Source: Lachnospiraceae bacterium (GTDB taxonomy: Bacteria; Bacillota; Clostridia; Lachnospirales; Lachnospiraceae). From it: 57,479 nt of DNA. The position numbers were made by a program, and so were the translations under genes. The stretch spans positions 1,466-58,944 of the forward strand of contig CAJTDB010000024.1 in NCBI GenBank assembly GCA_910574965.1, given 5' to 3'. Below the pieces are notes generated by a model. That model had not been told where the DNA came from and did no database searches. It worked only from the letters and a program-made list of their open reading frames with translations. Positions 1 to 9,047 of this stretch are shown in pieces. Positions within the stretch are counted from its first letter, which is position 1; each line of letters starts with the position of its first letter.

Positions 1-269
<269 letters not shown>

Positions 270-357
270 AGAAGAATTTCTGGGGCGGAAGTTTTGAGAA
301 TGTGAGAAAAGTGCGTATCTTTTTGAACTGTATGTGATTTTGAGGGTACAGAAAAGT

Positions 358-387
358 AAGCCAGGACAAAAAGTCCTGGCTTTTTTT
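358..387 (+). terminator. Intrinsic terminator of the rRNA operon
   Basis: A 10-bp stem (358-367 with 373-382) has a five-A loop and is followed by a run of seven T. It lies 88 bases after the 23S end and closes the operon. Confidence 0.9.
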
Positions 388-450
388 GCGAAAACGGAAT
401 TGGATTATCTTGTGAAATTCATAAAAAATCTGAATTATTTCTTAAGTCCA

Positions 451-479
451 TTGATTTTTCGGTCTATTTATTGTTATAT
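451..479 (+). promoter_or_regulatory. Candidate sigma-A promoter for the SH3b gene
   Basis: TTGATT at 451-456, a 17-base spacer and TTATAT at 474-479 lie about 45 bases upstream of the start codon in an AT-rich stretch. Confidence 0.5.
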
Positions 480-522
480 ATACATATACGAAAAACGGAT
501 TGTCAAATACAAGGGAGGAACA

Positions 523-1929
523 ATGATGGAGAGAATGAGAATACTGGTCAAAAGAACCGTTATGCTGCTGCTGACAGGGGCCTTATGTGTCTTTTTATTT
601 CTCCCGGTCTTTTCGGCAGATGCATCGGGAACGACGGGAACGGTAAAAAATCGTGTGCTGAATGTGAGACAGGATGCCTCCACGTCCTCCTCCATCGTGT
701 GCAAACTGTCTCAGGGAGCAAAGGTGTCGATTGTTTCTGAGAAGACCGGCACGGACGGGATGAAGTGGTACAGGATATCTTTTTCCTACAGCGGTACTAC
801 ATATAAAGGATATGTACGTGCAGATCTTTTGAATGTAACAAGCACTTCTTCCGGGAACACGCAAACGCCCTCGATTTCAGCTTCGAACGCGGATGTGCTT
901 TATGTAAATTATGCATCGGTAAAAGTCCGGGAAACGGCTTCTACCAGTTCTGCCGTTGTGGCAGGTCTGGTGCGGGACAGTGCGGTAGACGTACGCGGCA
1001 ATAGGACTGGCACCGACGGCAGGCAGTGGACAAAAGTTTCTTTTACCAAAGACGGACAGCGGCTGCATGGATATATCCGGTCGGATCTTCTGACAGACAA
1101 AAAGCCGGCGAATGTGCCCAATACAAATGTGCCTTCCGATAATACCAACCATACAGTGAATAATCAGGTGCCTAATTCGGAGGACGGAGATATTTTATGT
1201 GTCAATGTTTCTGCGGTCCGGGTAAGGGACGGAGCTTCTGAGTCCTGTGCAGTGATTGCAAACCTCCTGAAAGGGGACGAGGTCAAGCAGAAAACCGTCA
1301 AGACGGGAAGCGACGGAAGACAATGGACAAAGGTATCCTTTTCGATCAATGGGACTAAATATCATGGTTATATTCGCTCGGACTTTCTGACAAAGGAACG
1401 GTCTTCATCCAGCGGAAGCAGCGTTTCCGAAGAGAGCAGCGATACCCGGTATATTACGGCTTCCGCGCTCCGTGTAAGAAGCAGTGCATCTACATCTTCC
1501 GATGTGGTTGCGAATCTGCTGAGGGGAGATAAGGTAAGTATTCGGAAGGTAAAGACGGGAACGGATGGGAAAGAATGGACAAAGATCTCTTTTACGATCA
1601 ATGGTACAAAATATCACGGTTATGTTCATTCGGACAATCTTTCCAAGACGAAGCCTTCTGGCGACAGCAGTCAGATCACCTCGTCGAACAACAGTTCTTC
1701 TAATACGGGAACGACGGTTAAATCCGGGACTGTGACCAGAAGCGTGATTAATGTAAGGCAGACTGCTACGACTTCCAGCAGCGTTGTGGCGAAGCTCAGA
1801 CAGGGTGCAAAGGTTACTATCCAGTCAGAGACTACAGGGACTGACGGCAAAAAGTGGTATTATGTCAGTTGCGTGTATAATGGGAGCACAGTGAAAGGGT
1901 ATATCCGATCGGATCTTCTGTCCATATAA
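523..1929 (+). CDS. Secreted protein with five bacterial SH3 (SH3b) repeats
   Basis: A 468-residue protein. I start it at 523, after a GGGAGG site at 513-518; the open frame extends further upstream without a ribosome site. It begins with a basic stretch and a long hydrophobic segment (about residues 8-30) ending near FSADASG, a likely signal peptide. Five SH3b repeats follow, each with the pattern NVRxxAS(T)SSxVVxxLxxGxKV, then GTDGxxWxKVSF and HGYIRSDLL. Ser/Thr/Asn-rich linkers separate them. SH3b domains usually bind peptidoglycan or other cell-wall polymers. No catalytic domain is visible, so it is probably a wall-binding or adhesin-like protein rather than a hydrolase. It is monocistronic, with its own promoter and terminator. 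Confidence 0.85.
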   Translation: MMERMRILVKRTVMLLLTGALCVFLFLPVFSADASGTTGTVKNRVLNVRQDASTSSSIVCKLSQGAKVSIVSEKTGTDGMKWYRISFSYSGTTYKGYVRADLLNVTSTSSGNTQTPSISASNADVLYVNYASVKVRETASTSSAVVAGLVRDSAVDVRGNRTGTDGRQWTKVSFTKDGQRLHGYIRSDLLTDKKPANVPNTNVPSDNTNHTVNNQVPNSEDGDILCVNVSAVRVRDGASESCAVIANLLKGDEVKQKTVKTGSDGRQWTKVSFSINGTKYHGYIRSDFLTKERSSSSGSSVSEESSDTRYITASALRVRSSASTSSDVVANLLRGDKVSIRKVKTGTDGKEWTKISFTINGTKYHGYVHSDNLSKTKPSGDSSQITSSNNSSSNTGTTVKSGTVTRSVINVRQTATTSSSVVAKLRQGAKVTIQSETTGTDGKKWYYVSCVYNGSTVKGYIRSDLLSI

Positions 1930-1945
1930 AAGAAGAAATGAAACA

Positions 1946-1975
1946 AAAGGGGCTGTTCATGTGCAGCCTCTTTTT
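1946..1975 (+). terminator. Intrinsic terminator after the SH3b gene
   Basis: A 10-bp stem with one G-U pair (1946-1955 with 1964-1973) has an eight-base loop and merges into a T run at 1971-1975. Confidence 0.75.
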
Positions 1976-1977
1976 AG

Positions 1978-2006
1978 TTGCCGGGCGGTAAAAATAATAG
2001 TATAAT
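1978..2006 (+). promoter_or_regulatory. Candidate sigma-A promoter of the STM4015-4011 operon
   Basis: TTGCCG at 1978-1983, a 17-base spacer and a perfect TATAAT at 2001-2006 sit 34 bases before the first gene. The promoter starts directly after the preceding terminator. Confidence 0.6.
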
Positions 2007-2039
2007 AAGAAAAAATAAAAAGAAGGAGGACAAAGGGCA

Positions 2040-2939
2040 GTGGAGGTGAACTTTATTTTGACGGAAAAAAAATCAAAGACGTTTTCGTATGAATATGAGG
2101 ATTATGAAGACGGAACGAAAGGCGCTCATACGATGATAGAAGATATTCTTGCAGATCCGGACTTCCCAAATCTGACAGAGCTTGTAATTGGAGACTGGGG
2201 TGAGGCCTGGGATGGGGACTGTCAGTCTATCATTGACGGGATTATAAAGAATGCGGATCGTTTTTCTCATATTGAACGGCTGTTTATGGGAGACATGGAC
2301 TATGAATGCTGTGAGGTTTCCTGGATTATGCAGGGAAATTACAGTGAATTATGGGCTGCTATGCCGCAGTTAAAGGCGCTGACGATCAAAGGCGCCAGCG
2401 ATCTGGAGCTGGGAAAGATCTGCCATGAGAATCTGGAGGAACTTACGATTATTTGCGGCGGACTGCCGGAAGATGTGCTTATGTCCATTCAGGAAGCGCA
2501 TTTGCCGAATCTGAAAAAGCTCCTGCTCTATGTGGGTGTGGAGGGTTATGGATTTGATGGGGATGAAGAGCGGATCAGAACATTTCTTGAAAAGTCCAAT
2601 TTTCCAAAACTTACGTATCTGGGACTGACAGACAGTGAGATCCAGGACGAGATTGTAGAAGTAGTATTTGACAGCAAATATATCAGCCAGATCCATACGC
2701 TGGATCTGTCGATGGGTTCTCTGACGGATAAAGGAGGAGCGCTGCTTTTGGAGAAGATTCCGTCTTATACCAATATTCAGGCGTTGGATCTTCATTATCA
2801 CTATATGAGTGATGAGATGACAAAAAAGTTAGAAGCTCTGAACAGCCAGCACCTGGCAGTAGATGTATCGGAACAGGAGAAGGCATATACTTCTTCTTAT
2901 GATGGTACGGTTTATTATACGCCCATGCTGACGGAATGA
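2040..2939 (+). CDS. STM4015 family protein (leucine-rich-repeat-like)
   Basis: A 299-residue cytoplasmic protein with a GTG start, nine bases after AAGGAGGA at 2023-2030. It has repeated LRR-like units such as LPNLKKLLLYVG, FPKLTYLGLTDSEI and IQALDLHYHYMSD, and no signal peptide. Its content and position match the first gene of the conserved but uncharacterised STM4015-STM4011 cluster named from Salmonella. It overlaps the next gene by four bases (ATGA), so translation is coupled. In that setting an LRR-like protein could bind or present a substrate; this is inference. The family assignment rests on my recognition of the whole five-gene order. Confidence 0.75.
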   Translation: MEVNFILTEKKSKTFSYEYEDYEDGTKGAHTMIEDILADPDFPNLTELVIGDWGEAWDGDCQSIIDGIIKNADRFSHIERLFMGDMDYECCEVSWIMQGNYSELWAAMPQLKALTIKGASDLELGKICHENLEELTIICGGLPEDVLMSIQEAHLPNLKKLLLYVGVEGYGFDGDEERIRTFLEKSNFPKLTYLGLTDSEIQDEIVEVVFDSKYISQIHTLDLSMGSLTDKGGALLLEKIPSYTNIQALDLHYHYMSDEMTKKLEALNSQHLAVDVSEQEKAYTSSYDGTVYYTPMLTE

Positions 2940-3964
2940 GTCAGGTTATACTTCTTGGGAATCCGGGGACAAAACGGACTGTTTATCTGCTGAAAGCTGC
3001 CGGACAGGAAGGCGTGCCGGTAAAGCTATTGGACTGGAAGGACTGGGAGCGGCATCTGCCAGAAGAAAAGCTCTTTTTAAAGATTGACCCGCCCCAGTGG
3101 TCCAGCAGCGCTTTGGGGGACCTGGGGCATCTGACGGATAATTATGAAGAAGATCTGAAGAAAATTTCCTGTATGGCTAAGGAACGGCAGATGGAATGCC
3201 TGAACACATGTTCTTCTATCCTTGCTCTTCTGGATAAACGCGGCTGCAAAGAACGGCTGACGCAGGCAGAACTTCCGGTTACGGAACTGCTGGGCGGAAA
3301 GGAGTTGATCCGGGATACAGAGCAGCTTTTGGAAGAGATGAAAAGACAGGACATATATCAGGCGTTTGTAAAACCGGTCCGGGGTTCCGGTGCAGCGGGC
3401 GTGTCGGCTTTTCGCTTTCAGCCGAGGACCGGACGGATGGTATTGTACACATGTGCACGGTATGTGCCGGGAAACGGGCTGATGAATACGAAAAGGCTGC
3501 AGTGCTTTACAAAAGCAAATGAAATCACGCACATTTTGGACGAGCTTTTGGGCCAGGATTGTGTAGTGGAGCGCTGGTATTCCAAAGCGGTTCACAACGG
3601 ATATGCCTATGATCTGCGTGTGGTAGTGCAGGAGGGAAGAATCGACTATATGCTTGCCCGCCTGTCTAAAGGACCGATTACAAATCTTCAACTGAACAAC
3701 CATCCGCTTCCGGTGGAAGAGCTGGGCCTTTCTCTTTCCGTACAGGAGGCGGTTCGTCATCTGTGCCTGCAGGCAGCCGCCTGCTTTCCGGGTCTTAGAA
3801 GTACCGGTATTGATGTATTGCTGGGAAAAGGAGGGCAGACTCCAAGGATCATAGAGATGAATGCCCAAGGAGATCTAATCTATCAGGATATTTACCAGGA
3901 GAACAGGATCTACCGTCACCAGGCAGAGCAGATGAAGGCATGGCTGTCTGCTCAGAAGGTGTGA
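2936..3964 (+). CDS. STM4014 family ATP-grasp protein
   Basis: A 342-residue protein with ATP-grasp features. A glycine-rich nucleotide loop (FVKPVRGSGAAGV) is near residue 142. Further on are YDLRVVVQEGRIDYMLAR near 225 and the metal-binding segment GIDVLL...IIEMNAQGDLIYQD near 285-320. ATP-grasp enzymes ligate a carboxylate, through an acyl phosphate, to an amine, thiol or hydroxyl. The substrate here is unknown. The gene overlaps the preceding LRR-like gene and precedes the phosphatase-superfamily and radical SAM genes, the composition expected for a modified-peptide or small-molecule pathway. Confidence 0.8.
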   Translation: MSQVILLGNPGTKRTVYLLKAAGQEGVPVKLLDWKDWERHLPEEKLFLKIDPPQWSSSALGDLGHLTDNYEEDLKKISCMAKERQMECLNTCSSILALLDKRGCKERLTQAELPVTELLGGKELIRDTEQLLEEMKRQDIYQAFVKPVRGSGAAGVSAFRFQPRTGRMVLYTCARYVPGNGLMNTKRLQCFTKANEITHILDELLGQDCVVERWYSKAVHNGYAYDLRVVVQEGRIDYMLARLSKGPITNLQLNNHPLPVEELGLSLSVQEAVRHLCLQAAACFPGLRSTGIDVLLGKGGQTPRIIEMNAQGDLIYQDIYQENRIYRHQAEQMKAWLSAQKV

Positions 3965-4011
3965 GATCGGACGTGTTGGAAATCAGTGTAAAACAGGAGA
4001 GTAAATAAACG

Positions 4012-4902
4012 ATGAAGGAACCTATGGAAGGATCTGCAAAGAGGGATGTTCCTCTTGAACTTTTTGCGTCTTCAAAGGAAAAAATGCATACAAAGATGCC
4101 GTCTGTAGATATGGAGCAGGTAGTGGGAGTACAGGATATTCTGCTTATCTGTCTGGATACTCTGCGCTATGATGCGGCAGTGGAAGAGGAAGCGGCGGGC
4201 GGTACGCCGGTGCTGAACCGGTACGGCTCCTGGGAGTGCTGTCAGGCTCCCGGAAATTTTACCTATCCGTCTCATCATGCTATGTTTGCGGGCTTTCTGC
4301 CCTGTTGGCAGGAGGCGAAAAGTATAGCGGACCGAGAACTTTTGTTCTTTCCGAAATCCATTGGTCTTGGAAAAAATGTTCCAAAGGGAGCTTACGGATT
4401 TTCCGGCAGTACCATCATGGAAGGGCTGCAAAAAGACGGTTACGAAACATGGTGTGTGGGCGGCGTGGCATTTTTTGACAAACGCTCGGATATTGGAAAG
4501 GTATTTCCCGGATATTTTCAGAAAAGTTACTGGAATCCTTCCTTTGCCTGCCCGGTGAAAGACAGTACAAAGAATCAGGTGGATTTTCTGCTAAAGAAGC
4601 TTGACAAAGCAGAACCGGACAGACGAATCTTTCTTTATCTGAATGTGGATGCCATTCATTATCCCAACTATTTTTATGCGGACGGTGCGAAAGAGGACAG
4701 CTATGAAAGCCATAAAGCCGCGCTTCGGTACGTGGACGGAGAATTAGGACGTTTGTTTGCAGGATGGAAGGAACGAAGAGGCGGTGCTTTTGTGGTCTGT
4801 CTGTCGGACCACGGGACCTGTTATGGAGAGGATGGCTGCCAGTTTCATGGGATTAACCATCCTGTTGTCAACACAATCCCGTACAAGCATTTTTTTATCT
4901 GA
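4012..4902 (+). CDS. STM4013/SEN3800 family hydrolase (alkaline phosphatase/sulfatase superfamily)
   Basis: A 296-residue protein. It has the metal-binding DTLRYDA motif at residues 49-55, a Thr-containing nucleophile segment FTYPSHH at 83-89 (where sulfatases have the formylglycine Cys/Ser) and a C-terminal metal site SDHG at 265-268, followed by HGINH at 279-283. These are the expected positions for the alkaline phosphatase superfamily. The Thr suggests a phosphotransferase or phosphodiesterase rather than a sulfatase. The sequence ends shortly after the last metal site, which is short for the superfamily but typical of this small family. AGGAGA at about 3994 supports the start. Confidence 0.8.
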   Translation: MKEPMEGSAKRDVPLELFASSKEKMHTKMPSVDMEQVVGVQDILLICLDTLRYDAAVEEEAAGGTPVLNRYGSWECCQAPGNFTYPSHHAMFAGFLPCWQEAKSIADRELLFFPKSIGLGKNVPKGAYGFSGSTIMEGLQKDGYETWCVGGVAFFDKRSDIGKVFPGYFQKSYWNPSFACPVKDSTKNQVDFLLKKLDKAEPDRRIFLYLNVDAIHYPNYFYADGAKEDSYESHKAALRYVDGELGRLFAGWKERRGGAFVVCLSDHGTCYGEDGCQFHGINHPVVNTIPYKHFFI

Positions 4903-4932
4903 TGAACTACCATATAAGGCGGAACGGTAAAT

Positions 4933-6234
4933 ATGAATCCATATATCCAATATATGTACAGCTATCCCCATAAGACAGCATACAGGACTCTAACCGGCGT
5001 TTCTTTAAAAGATTATGTGCGGAATTTAAGCGGAAAAGGGCATGGGCTGTACCTGCATCTTCCTTTTTGCAGGACAAAATGCGGCTACTGCAACCTTTTC
5101 TCTGTTGCCGGTCAGGGAACGGAGACTGTAGATCGGTATTTGGATACGGCAGAACGGCAGAGCAGACAGTATGAGATGCTTGCGGCGCCCTGGGAGACAG
5201 AATTTTCAGCTCTGGTCATCGGCGGGGGAACACCGCTTCTGCTTTCGCCCGACCAGTTAGAACGTATGTTCTGCATATTGGAGTCTCATTTCTCTTTTGA
5301 TAAGAAGCGGGAACTGGTGATTGAGACATCACCAAATGAGACAAATGGGGAGAAACTGAAAATTCTCAAACAAGCCGGCGTTACAAGGGTCAGCATGGGG
5401 ATTCAAAGCTTTGTGGAGGAGGAACTGCATACGTTAAAAAGGCAGCACAGCATAGACCGGGCAAAAGCGGCACTGGAACTGCTGGGGACATTTGATTTTC
5501 CCTGCATCAATGTGGATTTTATCTATGGGATTCCGGGGCAGACAGTGAAAAGTCTGCTGATGTCTTTAAAAGAGGCATTGGCGTATGGGCCGGAGGAGAT
5601 CTTTTTGTATCCGCTGTATGTGAAGCCTGGGACCGGACTCTGGCAGGAAGGAAAGGGCGGGATCGTTCTGGATCCGGACTATGCGCTTCTTCAGTACCGG
5701 GAAGCAGGGGCGTATCTGCGGTCAGAGGGCTATCGGCAGGACTCCATGCGCAGATTTGTTCGAAGCAAAAATCCAAGAACATATTCCGAATGCGGATTTG
5801 GCACTTCTCTGGCTCTTGGATGCGGGGGAAGAAGCTATTTGGGAGCGCTTCATTTTTGTACGCCTTATGCTGTGACAGGTGCGGAATGTCTGAAACAGCT
5901 AAAAGTATATGAAAATACAACTGATTTTACAGAGATTACCCATGGAATCCTGTTGAATGAGGAGGAGCAGAAACGCAGATATGTGATCCGTCATCTGCTG
6001 ATCCGGCCGGGACTTATGCTTTTGAAATACCAGGAACAGTTTAAAACCTATGCGCCGGATGATTTTCCCATTCTGAAAGACTTTGAGGAGCGCGGCTGGA
6101 TCTGCCGGGAAGACGGATATCTAACTTTGACAGAAGAGGGTCTTTCCCTGTCGGATCATCTGGGGCCGCTTCTGATCTCGGAGACGGTCCGCCAAAAGAT
6201 GGAGGAATGGGAGCATATACATGGACGGACTTGA
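4933..6234 (+). CDS. STM4012 family radical SAM protein (HemN-like)
   Basis: A 433-residue radical SAM enzyme. The cluster-binding motif CxxxCxxC is at C46, C50 and C53 within LHLPFCRTKCGYCNLFS. The next blocks are HemN-like: VIGGGTPLLL, RVSMGIQSF, NVDFIYGIPGQT and EIFLYPLYVKPGTG, and the C-terminal half has a winged-helix-like region. It resembles oxygen-independent coproporphyrinogen oxidases but belongs to the cluster-specific STM4012 group, so a heme role should not be assumed. It overlaps the following radical SAM gene by 14 bases. Confidence 0.85.
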   Translation: MNPYIQYMYSYPHKTAYRTLTGVSLKDYVRNLSGKGHGLYLHLPFCRTKCGYCNLFSVAGQGTETVDRYLDTAERQSRQYEMLAAPWETEFSALVIGGGTPLLLSPDQLERMFCILESHFSFDKKRELVIETSPNETNGEKLKILKQAGVTRVSMGIQSFVEEELHTLKRQHSIDRAKAALELLGTFDFPCINVDFIYGIPGQTVKSLLMSLKEALAYGPEEIFLYPLYVKPGTGLWQEGKGGIVLDPDYALLQYREAGAYLRSEGYRQDSMRRFVRSKNPRTYSECGFGTSLALGCGGRSYLGALHFCTPYAVTGAECLKQLKVYENTTDFTEITHGILLNEEEQKRRYVIRHLLIRPGLMLLKYQEQFKTYAPDDFPILKDFEERGWICREDGYLTLTEEGLSLSDHLGPLLISETVRQKMEEWEHIHGRT

Positions 6235-7729
6235 GCTTTTATACCGGGGCAGTTTAAGGAGCTGCAATTATCACTGCTCCTACTGCCCCTTTTCCAAACA
6301 CCGCCGATCTGAGCAGGAGCTTCGAAAAGACCGGGCGCAGTGGGAGCATTTTGTTCAGACGCTGGAGAAGCGGACAAAAGGGCTGCAGGCGTGTACGCTG
6401 ATGGTCGTGCCTTACGGGGAAGCATTGATTCATCCATGGTACTGGGAAGGGCTTGCCTATGCCAGTAGGCTGTCCGAGATTCAGGCGGCAGGGGCACAGA
6501 CAAATCTGAGTTTTGGGGCGGAGGAATCTCTAAAAACATTTCGGCAGAGGGGCGGCCATATGGAAAAGCTGCGTCTTTGGGGGACATTCCATCCGGAAAT
6601 GGTATCCGTGGATGAATTTGTCAAAAAGTGCCGGCAGCTTCGGGATGCCGGTGTAAATCTGTGTGCCGGAGCCGTGGGCGTGCCGGCTCATCTGAGGCTT
6701 TTGAAGGAGCTGCGAGAAAAACTGCCGAAGGAGATCTATTTATGGATAAACCGGATGGATGGACTTAGGCGCTCTTATACGCCGGAAGAAGCAGAGGCGT
6801 TTACGAAAATCGATCCGTATTTCCAGAGAGAACTGTCTATCCTGCCGGCGGACTCTGGACAGTGCCAAAACCGACTGTTTGTGGAGGGGAACGGGAAGCT
6901 GAGAATATGCAACATCAGCCGCACACTGGATCTGGAGTGGGAGCAGTATTCAGCAGGATATAAGAACGTATGTTCTGCAACCTGCAGGCAAAAGAGCTGC
7001 TCCTGTTATCTGGCTTATGGGGGACGCCAAAACTTTATGAATGAAATCCTTTTTGGCCCCCATCCGATCTTTCGGATACCAAGGCGTGCGAAAGCGGTTT
7101 TTCTGGACATTATGGGAACGCTGTTTCCGAAAAAGAACACAGGCCGGGAGCATATACCCGGATGGGTGCGGGCAGGATTAGAAGGACTTCATCGGGACGG
7201 GATTCTTTTGTTCTTTGCCACGACACTGCCATATGAGGAAGCCAGAAAGCGGTGCCGGGAGATCTGGCATCTGTTTTCCGGCGGTGTATTTGCGGGAGGT
7301 TCCCATATGGTTCTGGAAGAAGCAGGCGGAAGATGGGAGCTGGTTCGAAAGCTGCCGGAGGAAAGTCTTTCGGTTCTGGAGACTTTCGGGAAGCATTGCC
7401 AATACCGGATACGAAGTTATCGTGTGAGAGGGACGCTTTGCAAGCTCACAATGCTTCATCCTGTTTCGGCAGATGATAGAGATGGCACAAATTGGGATGT
7501 GACGGAACAGGAAAAACTGCGGGAAATGCTGGAGCGCAAAGGCATATGTAAAGTTCGGGTGCTTGCGGAAGACCGCTGCCTGCAGCTTTTGCCGGAGGAG
7601 GCTGTGAAAGCAGAAGGAGTACGTGTTCTTTGCAGAAGGCTTCGGATTTCGCCCTCTGATACCATAGCAGCAGGAGATTCTGCAGAGGATGAAGAGATGA
7701 AAATGCTTTGCGGGTGCAAGGGAGAGTAA
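6221..7729 (+). CDS. STM4011 family radical SAM protein fused to a degenerate HAD domain
   Basis: A 502-residue protein. The N-terminal part carries CxxxCxxC at C15, C19 and C22. A second cysteine-rich block around residues 211-270 (including CSATCRQKSCSC) could bind an auxiliary cluster. From about residue 290 a HAD-like domain begins with FLDIMGTLF. The second Asp expected in motif I (DxD) is Met here, and the protein ends just after a motif-IV-like GDSAEDEEM, about 30-40 residues early for that fold. To my knowledge STM4011 proteins are usually about 280-290 residues, so this is a fusion with a shortened, possibly non-catalytic HAD domain. It overlaps STM4012. Confidence 0.8.
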   Translation: MDGLELLYRGSLRSCNYHCSYCPFSKHRRSEQELRKDRAQWEHFVQTLEKRTKGLQACTLMVVPYGEALIHPWYWEGLAYASRLSEIQAAGAQTNLSFGAEESLKTFRQRGGHMEKLRLWGTFHPEMVSVDEFVKKCRQLRDAGVNLCAGAVGVPAHLRLLKELREKLPKEIYLWINRMDGLRRSYTPEEAEAFTKIDPYFQRELSILPADSGQCQNRLFVEGNGKLRICNISRTLDLEWEQYSAGYKNVCSATCRQKSCSCYLAYGGRQNFMNEILFGPHPIFRIPRRAKAVFLDIMGTLFPKKNTGREHIPGWVRAGLEGLHRDGILLFFATTLPYEEARKRCREIWHLFSGGVFAGGSHMVLEEAGGRWELVRKLPEESLSVLETFGKHCQYRIRSYRVRGTLCKLTMLHPVSADDRDGTNWDVTEQEKLREMLERKGICKVRVLAEDRCLQLLPEEAVKAEGVRVLCRRLRISPSDTIAAGDSAEDEEMKMLCGCKGE

Positions 7730-7790
7730 AAAATAGTTGTTTTTTGTATTGCTAAATGTATTTATCATCATACAGAAAGGGATAGGGCAT

Positions 7791-8279
7791 ATGACATATG
7801 AAGAGTTAAAAGAGGAGATCCAGAGGGCGAATCTGGTTCTGACAGGTCTTGGGGAGGAAGTGACGGGGGATCTGACACAGTTTGCCTGCGATCTGGCCAG
7901 GCTTCTTGGAGGAAAGGATTATTTTATCGTAAGTCTGTCCGCAGACAGGAGATGCTTAGAGGCGGCAGGGTTTGATCCGGAGCGGATTACGGTTCCTCTG
8001 GCAGAGGAAGAACCGGAGAAAAGCTGGGAAAAATATCTGCACTGGCTGTCTTTTACATTAAATCAGAAGCTCTGCATCCTGGAACTTGGCGCAGGATTTG
8101 CGCACCCGGAACTTATTCGCTTTCCTTTTGAGAAAACCTGTTATTTTAATCAGAAGGCCCGGCTGATTCGGGTGAACAGGCAGTTTCCTCAACTGACAAA
8201 AGAGCTGGCAGGGCGCGGCATATCTGTGGCTGAGGCGCCGGCAGCAGTTGTTGCCGGGGGGAGAGAAGAACAAGATTAA
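7791..8279 (+). CDS. Short Sir2-like protein
   Basis: A 162-residue protein started at MTYEEL (7791); the open frame extends upstream without a ribosome site. The C-terminal half has ILELGAGFAHPELIRFPFE and RLIRVNRQFPQL, matching the segment that in Lachnospiraceae Sir2-like NAD-dependent deacylases reads roughly ELGVGFNTP...IRYPFE...NYKFP. The N-terminal NAD-binding GAGxS motif and the zinc cysteines are not evident. It may therefore be a degenerate sirtuin or another Rossmann protein. It lies 61 bases after the STM4011-HAD gene, same strand, and could be an accessory member of that operon. Confidence 0.5.
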   Translation: MTYEELKEEIQRANLVLTGLGEEVTGDLTQFACDLARLLGGKDYFIVSLSADRRCLEAAGFDPERITVPLAEEEPEKSWEKYLHWLSFTLNQKLCILELGAGFAHPELIRFPFEKTCYFNQKARLIRVNRQFPQLTKELAGRGISVAEAPAAVVAGGREEQD

Positions 8280-8426
8280 TGTTCAAAAGATCTTGCGCGC
8301 AGCCGGAAAATTGAGTATACTTGTCATAACCAAAAAAGGACGCAGTGAATGCCGCGTGGGAAAGGAATCCGAACGGTTTTTATGTTGGATGGCGGTATTT
8401 TCGGCAGGGAGAAGGAAGGACAGAAC

Positions 8427-9035
8427 ATGATAGCATTGATTGATTATGATGCCGGAAATATCCGGAGTGTGGAGAAAGCGCTTCGGAAGCTGGGACAGGA
8501 AGTATGCGTAACCAGGGATAAGGCCAAGCTGCTTCGTGCGGATCATGTGATCCTGCCGGGAGTCGGTGCGTTCGGGGATTCCATGGAACATTTGAAAGCA
8601 TATGGACTGGCGGAGGTGATTCGCGGGATCATCGGAAAAGGAACGCCGTTTCTCGGTATTTGCATGGGGCTTCAGCTTCTGTTTGAGCGCAGCGACGAGG
8701 CGCCCGGAGTAGAGGGATTAGGTATCTTAAAGGGAGAGATTCTTCGGATTCCGGAAGGAGAGGGAAGGAAAATCCCCCATATGGGCTGGAATTCTCTGCA
8801 TCTTCAAAATGGCGGACGGTTGTTTGAGGGGCTTCCTAAGGAACCATATGTATATTTTGTCCATTCATATTATCTGAAGGCAGAGGATGAGAACATCGTA
8901 AAAGCGGTTGCTCAATATGGCACGGAAATTCATGCTTCCGTGGAGCAAGGCAATCTGTTTGCCTGTCAGTTCCATCCGGAGAAGAGCAGTGAAACAGGAC
9001 TTCAGATATTGAAAAATTTTACCGAGATTGCATAG
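8427..9035 (+). CDS. hisH: Imidazole glycerol phosphate synthase, glutamine amidotransferase subunit
   Basis: A 202-residue class I glutamine amidotransferase. It starts at [11 protein letters not shown] after AAGGAAGGA; the open frame runs further upstream. The oxyanion motif [10 protein letters not shown], the nucleophile motif [11 protein letters not shown] and the catalytic His-Glu in CQFHPEKS are all present. It releases ammonia from glutamine and channels it to HisF in histidine and AICAR synthesis. hisF follows after 12 bases; no other his genes are present here. Confidence 0.96.
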   Translation: MIALIDYDAGNIRSVEKALRKLGQEVCVTRDKAKLLRADHVILPGVGAFGDSMEHLKAYGLAEVIRGIIGKGTPFLGICMGLQLLFERSDEAPGVEGLGILKGEILRIPEGEGRKIPHMGWNSLHLQNGGRLFEGLPKEPYVYFVHSYYLKAEDENIVKAVAQYGTEIHASVEQGNLFACQFHPEKSSETGLQILKNFTEIA

Positions 9036-9047
9036 GAGACAGACGAT

